Positions 57,508 through 64,000 of a DNA stretch of 64,000 nucleotides are shown here, in pieces. The position numbers and the translations under genes are program-made. Source of the stretch: Flabesymbios commensalis (Eukaryota > Annelida > Polychaeta > Terebellida > Flabelligeridae); NCBI GenBank assembly GCA_964017125.1, contig OZ024904.1:62001-126000 (forward strand), in the 5' to 3' direction. The notes under the pieces were generated by a model. The model made no database searches. It was not told the DNA's origin and saw only the letters and a program-made list of their open reading frames with translations. Within the stretch, counting starts at the first letter, position 1, and each line of letters starts with the position of its first letter.

Positions 57508-58295
57508 AGTAAGAGAGCGCGCATGCGTGGTCGTCGAACGCTTTTCAAAGATTCCTGCTTCGATCACCACAATAGAGGCTTCATTTAAAAAATATCCTTT
57601 TTAAATTACCTTACTAACTGCCCAAACTGGTCGGTGAGGTAGTCGAGCATGAGCACATGCAGAGCTCGACAGTTTTTTGTACTGCTAAATATGTTTTATT
57701 TGTGACTTTTAATCTGCCGTTCTCGCGGCATGTCTGCCATTTTGTTTGTTGACCAGAAAGTAAACAGACCACCTGTCATCAGTCAAACGGTCAGCTAGAC
57801 TTGAACTCGTTCAATCCCTGTATGATATTTTCTGAATGTTTTTATGCAAATTGTAGTATTGTAAAGGCCTAGAATACTTGGGCTATTGTTTTTACCTAAA
57901 AGACTCACTTAATATATCTCATATCTTCAAGAGGAGTCTTTTGTTTCTTTTAAAATGTATAAATTCTCATATGCCATGGCATCGGCATAGGCCAGTCAGG
58001 ACAGTATAGCGTAGTCTGTCAAATACCAACCATAACAAGTCATCTTTTTGACTTCAGCTAACAAGCTATTCTTTTGCTAACAGGTCCATCTCCGTGTTGT
58101 GTATACCCGAACCCAGAGTCGACCCTGGGGCGAAGATTCATCCATCTCTGTAAATCTAACCTAATGATGTAAATTGTAATCGTGTTGTGTCTGCACTTTC
58201 CACCTCCTTGCACCAAATACTGGCCTACGCCGCTGTTTTGAGTTCAAGGCCTGTGACAAACAGTTGCAAAAAGTACAAAAAACAGGTAACTAACC

Positions 58296-58991
58296 ATGAC
58301 CTCATCACCCAATTTTGGCTTTGTGACCATGCTTGGTATCATAGTACTCATTTTTTCAAATCTGTTTCTGCATACTCCTCTTAAACATAAAAGTGATCAC
58401 ATTTTCCATGACCCACGGGTTGTCAGTGACACTGGAATGACTCATCCTACAAAATTATCCATCTTTGATACCGATCTGAAGGATGTGGTCCAGACGAAAC
58501 AACTACTGAGTATTTTCACCAGTGTGAAAAAATTTTTTGCAATTATAAAGCCAAACAGCAAGTATGTCAGTCGTAAACGACTCCTTGTTATGTTAGCCCT
58601 ACTTCTAAGTGGGGATATACACGCTAATCCTGGCCCTAAGGGCACAACCAAAACCAAAGAAATTACAGTGAGGGATAAATCCATTTATCTATGTGCTTAT
58701 TGTGAGTCTGGAGTCACCTGGAGACAGGCGGGTGTGTGTTGTGACAATTGCGAGGTGTGGTTCCACAAAACTTGTTTATCTTTAAGCACTAGTTCCTTTG
58801 AAAACATACAGGATTCAAATGTATCCTGGATATGTAACAGATGTAATTTCACAAATTCAGAATCATCCCTATTTCAATCATATAACCTTGAACTTCACAA
58901 CTCACTTGCATCTTTAAATTCAAGCATAGCATCTGTGGACTCTGTATTCACTCCTGAAAATTTCAGTAAACCTAATAATTTACCAGATTAA
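58296..58991 (+). CDS. LINE N-terminal reading frame: 2A-like motif and PHD finger (copy 2)
   Basis: 231 codons, differing from copy 1 in few residues. 'LLLSGDIHANPGP' at residues 102-114 (58611-58637 for GDIHANPGP) and PHD finger from C133 ('CAYCESG', 'CCDNCEVWFHKTC', 'WICNRC'). The TAA that closes it lies in the same frame as the endonuclease start, and copy 1 has a sense codon there, so the parent element probably had a single ORF: hydrophobic leader, 2A-like, PHD, endonuclease, RT. Confidence 0.72.
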   Translation: MTSSPNFGFVTMLGIIVLIFSNLFLHTPLKHKSDHIFHDPRVVSDTGMTHPTKLSIFDTDLKDVVQTKQLLSIFTSVKKFFAIIKPNSKYVSRKRLLVMLALLLSGDIHANPGPKGTTKTKEITVRDKSIYLCAYCESGVTWRQAGVCCDNCEVWFHKTCLSLSTSSFENIQDSNVSWICNRCNFTNSESSLFQSYNLELHNSLASLNSSIASVDSVFTPENFSKPNNLPD

Positions 58992-60302
58992 AAAAAAAGA
59001 TCAACCAATAGTGGTACCGGTACTCCGACGCAAAGTAAATCTTTGTCCTCGGCTCCTCCTAAAAAGAAAAACTGGAGAACCTTAGTAGTAAACATGAACG
59101 GACTCAGGGGAAAAAAAGCGGCAATGCAATCAGCCTGTGATTGTCTTCAGCCTGATGTGATTATTGGCTGTGAGACCAAAATTACGAACAACATTTTCAC
59201 ATCTGAAGTCCTACCTCCACAATACGTTGCAAACACATATCGCAAAAACAGAACGTCACACAGAGGGGGGGGGAGTCCTGATGGCAATTAGAGATGGCTA
59301 TGTTGTCAACAGAGTCGACATTGACACAGACTCTGAGCAGGTCTGGGCGAGAGTTGAGCTTCCAGGTGAGAAGCCACTCCATATATGTAGTTTTTATCGA
59401 CCACCTAGTAGTGGTGTGAACCCATTGTGCGACCTCGAAAATTCTATTGAAAAAATCACTCAACCAGAACAAAATGTAGTAATTGCTGGGGATTTTAACT
59501 GTGGTGATGTTGATTGGGACTCTAGCACAGTAAAACCAGATGCTTACGACCGTGCTCCTAAGCAAAAGCTTCTAGATCTTGCAAATAATTGTTCACTAAC
59601 AAATGTCCAACAACAAGCTACACGTCGGGGTAGAGCCCTAGATATATATCTTACCACCAACCCTTCTCTAGTAAAGAGTGTAGCAGTGGTCCCAGGCATG
59701 TCAGATCATGAAGGCATGGCAGTGATTGACACTGACATCCGTCCTATCTATTCAAGACCTAAACCTAGAAAAATTAACATCTTTTCTAAGGCAAACTGGG
59801 ATCAGATCCAAAAGGACACAGCAAAATTTAGCTTTGATTATCTGAAAAACCATACACTAAGATCAGTCAATACAAATTGGACTTCATTTAAAAATCATGT
59901 TCAGTCAATGTTATCAAAATATGTACCATCAAAAGAGCTATCTACGCGGTACAATTTACCTTGGTTTGATAAAAAAGCTAAATCTTTGGTCAGACGTAAG
60001 CAAAAATAATATAACAGAGCAAATGATTGGCAGAAATACCGGGATGTCAAAAAATCCACAAATCACCACTTGAAGAGATCACATCGACATCACATAAATA
60101 GTAAATTATCTGATGCTTTAGAAAACAATAATACAAAACCATTTTGGTCATACATTAAGTCCTTGAAGAATGACAATAATGGGGTGGCCCCTATTAAGGC
60201 GGAAGGTAAACTACATAGTGACTCTACCCAAAAGGCAAACCTTCTAAACAACAATTTCAATCTGTATTTGTCAAAGAAGACCACAAAATTCTTGTACCAA
60301 AA

Positions 60303-61073
60303 TTGGGTGATACGACTGCCCCTACAATTGGTGACCTGAAAATTACAACTAAGGGTGTTGAAAAACAACTATCCACGCTCAATATCAACAAAGCTAGTGG
60401 GCCTGACCAGATCCCCAATATATTTCTAAAACAGACAGCGAAAGAGTCTGCTTCTGTTCTTGCAGCTCTCTTCACTCAATCATTGCAACCTGGAAATTTA
60501 CCGGACGATTGGCTCTCTGCCAACGTTAGCCCAATTTTTAAAAAGGATGATAGGGGCCTGGCCTCAAACTATCGACCGGTCGCCTTGACATGTGTTTGCT
60601 GTAAGCTCATGGAGCATATATTGGTAAGACACATGTTAAGTCATTTTGATGAAAAAAAAATAATTTCAGACAAGCAGCATGGTTTTAGAAAGGGTCACTC
60701 TTGCGAAACCCAGTTGATTACTACCGTGAATGATCTGTTGGCATCAGCCGATGTGGGGAACCGCATGGATATAGCCATCCTGGATTTCTCCAAGGCATTC
60801 GACATAATCTCTCATCGCAGACTGATGTCTAAACTAGATCATTATGGTATAAAAGGAAACATCCATAAATGGATTTCATCTTTCCTCAACGATAGCAACC
60901 AAAAGGTCGTGATTGATGGCTATAGTTCAGATACAAGTTCTGTAGACTCAGGGGTGCCTCAGGGATCGGTCTTGGGTCCAATACTGTTCTTGGTCTTTAT
61001 CAATGACCTGCCCGACCTTGTTAAATCACAATGTCGCCTGTTTGCCTTTTGTACAATGAAACTAAAACTTTAA
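60303..61073 (+). CDS. LINE reverse transcriptase reading frame (copy 2), active site damaged
   Basis: 256 codons of CR1-type RT covering fingers and palm: 'NYRPVALTCVCCKLMEHI', 'QHGFRKGHSCETQL', 'MDIAILDFSKAFDIISHRRL' and 'SGVPQGSVLGPILFLVFIND' are all well kept. Where the catalytic F/Y-A-D-D should be (about 61040-61055) the sequence reads 'CRLFAFCTMKLKL' and then stops, so the aspartate pair is lost by a small local change. Downstream, 61080-61753 continues the thumb and C-terminal tail in another frame. Dead as an enzyme. Confidence 0.85.
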   Translation: MGDTTAPTIGDLKITTKGVEKQLSTLNINKASGPDQIPNIFLKQTAKESASVLAALFTQSLQPGNLPDDWLSANVSPIFKKDDRGLASNYRPVALTCVCCKLMEHILVRHMLSHFDEKKIISDKQHGFRKGHSCETQLITTVNDLLASADVGNRMDIAILDFSKAFDIISHRRLMSKLDHYGIKGNIHKWISSFLNDSNQKVVIDGYSSDTSSVDSGVPQGSVLGPILFLVFINDLPDLVKSQCRLFAFCTMKLKL

Positions 61074-61814
61074 ATGACTCCTTGCAGCTACAGAAAGATC
61101 TTAAATTACTTGAAAATTGGGCTGAGGAATGGGGTATGAAATTTAATGCCAAAAAGTGCTATATAATCTCCACCGAAAAGGGGGGAATCCCTTTTTTCTA
61201 CACCCTGAATGACCATATTTTGCAATATGTTGGTACAAACCCATATCTGGGCGTCACACTTTCTGAAGATCTGACATTTGACGCTCATGTAGGGAACATT
61301 ACCAAAAAGGGCAGTATAATGCTTGGTTTCATACAAAGAAACCTCAAGGGCTCTCCATCACGCCTTAAGGAACTGGCATACCTGACATTTGTCCGATCTG
61401 GCCTGGAATATGCATCTGTTGTCTGGGACCCGTTCCTGCGGAGGGAAATCGATCGCCTCAAAAAGATCCAGCGCAGGGCGGCACGCTTTGTCACCAATAA
61501 TTACAGGAGGGAATGTGGACTCACCTCGACCCAACTGATTGACAGCCTAGGTTGGGATAGCTTGCAAGAACGCCGTAAAACAGCTAGGCTTTGCATGCTC
61601 TACAAAGCAATTAATAGAGAGGTAGCCCTCTCGATTGATATGCTGTGTAGACCTGACAATAGAACAAGGGGCAGCACACAAAATTTCAGAACCATTCAAA
61701 CCAAAAAGAGACCGTTTGGAAATTCCTTCTTCATTAGAACTATACCGGATTAGAATAAACTACCATCTGATGTAAAATTGGCGCCGACCTTCACAGCCTT
61801 TAAGGCTAGATTGA

Positions 61815-61963
61815 AGAAGTCGGACTAATTTTTCTCTTTTAACTACCCATACAAACCTCTCCCCGTGGCGCGATAGCACACATTGTGCTCCTGCCACGTA
61901 ACTTTCAGATTTCAGATCATTCAAGGAAATCCCGTTTCACTTTGCTGATGAGTCGAATACTAC
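61815..61963. repeat. 149-bp direct repeat, first copy (LINE tail plus Pao start)
   Basis: Matches 63852-64000 with about three mismatches at a constant offset of 2037 bases. It spans the LINE 3' UTR and the adjoining Pao RT sequence, so the junction itself is duplicated. Confidence 0.9.
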
Positions 61964-63851
61964 ACGAATTTTGGTAGGTTTCTTTGGGTGGTAGACACCG
62001 AAAATTGGGAGGTACCAATGTTCCTCTGCCTCTTCTAGAGGAGAAGCCCTTTCTGCATGCTTGTTCTCAAATATTATCTTCATAAATTCAACGAAGTGGT
62101 GTTTTTTAGTGGGATCTCTCTGCAAACTCCTACCCAAGTTTTCTGCTCTCTGTCTGTCCTGAACATAATTACTTGGAAGCCTAGGACGATCCTTACGAAA
62201 AGGTAGTGGTGCACTCCAATTTCCTCTACTTGTTTTAGTAAAACCTCTACTCATAAGAGTCATGAATTCCTTGTCTTCTTGTGAGAGACCTGGCTCATCA
62301 TCATTCTCAGTTCTCTGGAACACGTCGTCACCAACGTTCGTTTTGGCATGTTTATCTTTCAACACAAAATTGTTTGGGCATGGACTCAACAGTGTATCAC
62401 GACCATCTCGTGCAACATGTGTTTTGTTTACAGAGACCACATCAGGAGTATGAACCATTCCTAAACATGTCTCACCTACGACGACCCAACCTAATCTCAG
62501 CCGCTGAGCAAAAGGTTCAGTTCCTGGCCCTATCCTTTGGTCTAAGACATGGTGAGGTGAAGTTATGTCTCTTCCTAATAGAAGTAAAATTCGCACATCG
62601 GGATCATACTCTGGTATGAATTGTTCAATTTTATTCAAATGTTTATAATGCCTCGTTACTGCAGGAGTAGGAATCTCTTGTGTTATATTGGGAATATCAT
62701 TGCACTCTATCATAATTTGTTGCACGTTTACCTGATCTTGTTGTTTCTCCTGCTCAGGATGACAGGAGATACTCAACCTCTTCAGATTTCTGGGATTGAT
62801 TTCTCATTGAAATGATCAAATATTTCATACAGTGCCAGGGATCGGTTGCTCTGATCGTCTATTATGGTGTATGCGCTGATGGCTTCATCAGCACGACCTT
62901 CTGGATACACCTTCACCATCAGGGTCTTGCCACAGGATTTCCCTTTAAATTGACCTCCACAAATTTGAGTACACTTTGAGTCAACCTGTGAAGTAGTATT
63001 CGAATTGCGGTTGTCTTGGTCCTTTGATTCCCCGCCATGGCTTGCAGAGGACTCTCTGTTTATATGAAAATCTGTGCAGTGTGATGTACTATTGCATTCT
63101 TGACACTTGACATCTTCTTTACAATTTTTGGCCAGATGTTTCCCTGTGCAGCAAATCCCATGTTTCTGGATGACTTGTCTTTTTTCTGGGATTGATTTTT
63201 CTAACCACATGCGACAGTCTTTCAAACTGTGCTTTGCTGTCTCTCCATGTGTAGCACATTCCACAGGTGCTTGGTCTTGTTTGCCTACATTTGTTTTCTT
63301 AATGGACAAGTTCATCTGTTTGCCAGTAGATTGGCTGTTCTCAACAAATTTCCTATGATTAGCGCTCCCTGCAACTCCCCTTGCTGACAGCATAGGGCTT
63401 AAAGCTTGGGTCGTTCGATCGTTCTGCCATCTTCATCAAGAATGCTGCTACCTGTCCAAATGGAGGATACATGACTTGATGTACTGTTTTATATCTGATG
63501 GCTACATCTGTCCACTTATTCTGCATGAATGCAAGCAGTTTGTCAATAATGGGATTTACACCAGCTGCTGAGTCGAAGTGCGCTAATGATGGGCGATACA
63601 TGTCATTTCCCTTCAAGCAATCTATTTCGGACACAAGATCTGCAAGTTCATAAAGTTTGATATTGTCTTTTGGTGTCAGCCTGGGAAACCTTTCCAATCT
63701 GTCTTGTACTGCTAGCAGCATTAGCTCTGGGGCACCATAACGATTGTCTAGCCGTTCCCATATCTTCTTTACTGCAACACTCTCATCATGACAATTGGCT
63801 GTACGGAGGCTGGTTGCCTGCCTTGAAGATTTAGGGCCAAGCCATCTACAC
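61915..63851 (-). mobile_element. BEL/Pao fossil: gag and N-terminal pol side
   Basis: On the minus strand, in order: gag-like region ('ERLDNRYGAPELMLLAVQDR', 'GVNPIIDKLLAFMQNKW'), zinc-knuckle/linker region ('HGICCTGKHLAKNCKEDVKC'), protease-side text ('SISAYTIIDDQSNRSL'-like), and the start of pol with 'HHVLDQRIGPGTEPFAQRLR', 'HWYLPIFGVYHPKKPTKIRV' and 'VFDSSAK'. It is incomplete at its N-terminal end and broken a few times. This is the other side of the Pao element interrupted by the LINE at 57508-61914, or of a sister copy. Confidence 0.85.
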
Positions 63852-64000
63852 AGAAGTCGGACTAATTTTTCTCTTTTAACTACCCATGCAAACCTCTCCC
63901 CGTGGCGCGATAGCACACAATGTGCTCCTGCCACGTAACTTTCAGATTTCAGATCATTAAAGGAAATCCCGTTTCACTTTGCTGATGAGTCGAATACTAC
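63852..64000. repeat. 149-bp direct repeat, second copy, running off the window
   Basis: Starts at 'agaagtcggacta', text shared by both sides of the breakpoint, and is still matching at the window end, so its true length is unknown. Confidence 0.9.

Larger units (their letters stand above)
57508..61914 (+). mobile_element. CR1-like LINE nested in Pao, copy 2 (near full length)
   Basis: About 4.4 kb. 5' UTR 57508-58295; frame from ATG 58296 with 2A-like motif and PHD finger; endonuclease (59043-59720: 'VVNMNGLRGKKA', 'ICSFYRPPSSG', 'VIAGDFNCGDVDWDSS', 'GMSDHEGM'); RT (60303-61100: 'KASGPDQIPNIFLKQ', 'NYRPVALTC', 'ILDFSKAFDIISH', 'GVPQGSVLGPILFLVFINDL'); C-terminal tail to 61830 ('KIQRRAARFVTNNYRRE'). 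The 3' UTR ends at about 61914. Breaks: TAA at 58989-58991, a longer G run shifting frame at 59266-59275, TAA at 60007-60009, a shift near 60250, TAG at 61751-61753, and damage at the RT active site (see separate finding). Inactive. Confidence 0.9.

Overview
The window looks like a gene-poor, repeat-rich stretch of a marine invertebrate nuclear genome. A lophotrochozoan such as a mollusc is my guess, with low certainty. Supporting signs are GT-AG introns, phase-matched exons, FkbM-type and NHL-type animal genes, many families of mobile DNA (CR1-like LINEs, Penelope-like elements, BEL/Pao fossils, tRNA-derived SINEs, short inverted-repeat elements) and AT-rich, stop-dense intergenic DNA. There are no prokaryotic features. 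A 200-base N gap lies at 38567-38766.

Layout. 1-9.9 kb: mostly non-coding, with a two-unit 409-bp repeat, a remnant of an NHL beta-propeller gene on the minus strand (4.67-5.45 kb), a perfect 65-bp-arm hairpin element with an 8-bp target duplication (7.6 kb) and a SINE. 9.98-14.26 kb: one 4.3-kb element with long inverted ends built from ~150-170 bp sub-repeats. 14.6-18.3 kb: a 30-bp minisatellite, a small TTAA element and a 2.1-kb satellite with an 86-bp higher-order unit; a collapsed relative of this whole block lies at 28.55-28.99 kb. 18.5-22.3 kb: a LINE fragment and its inverted copy form a ~3.1-kb palindrome whose centre carries two hammerhead-ribozyme-like motifs. 22.3-28.0 kb: BEL/Pao pol with a CR1-like LINE nested in it. 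29.1-30.6 kb: the best host gene, a two-coding-exon FkbM-type methyltransferase with a membrane anchor. 31.0-38.1 kb: LINE debris and a Penelope-like element (RT plus GIY-YIG), a C2H2 zinc-finger reading frame beside it and a third type of hammerhead motif. 40.2-42.4 kb: a three-copy ~739-bp satellite with palindromes. 44.9-52.6 kb: a second host gene, apparently multi-exon with all-phase-1 joins, a PWWP-like start, an exon made of a 30-bp coding repeat and a basic W-containing C-terminal domain. 53.5-64 kb: a second copy of the palindrome arm, Pao and nested LINE, here with the LINE reaching its 3' end and followed by the Pao gag side.

The most striking theme is that the 20.65-27.99 kb and 53.59-60.72 kb blocks are the same ~7.2-kb composite (hammerhead-bearing piece, LINE fragment, Pao, nested LINE), so it was duplicated after all the insertions had happened. 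Hammerhead-like motifs of two sequence types, four in total, sit at the ends of Penelope-type material, as known for that class. Most mobile-element copies here are broken; only the FkbM gene and, with less certainty, the PWWP-like gene look like working host genes.
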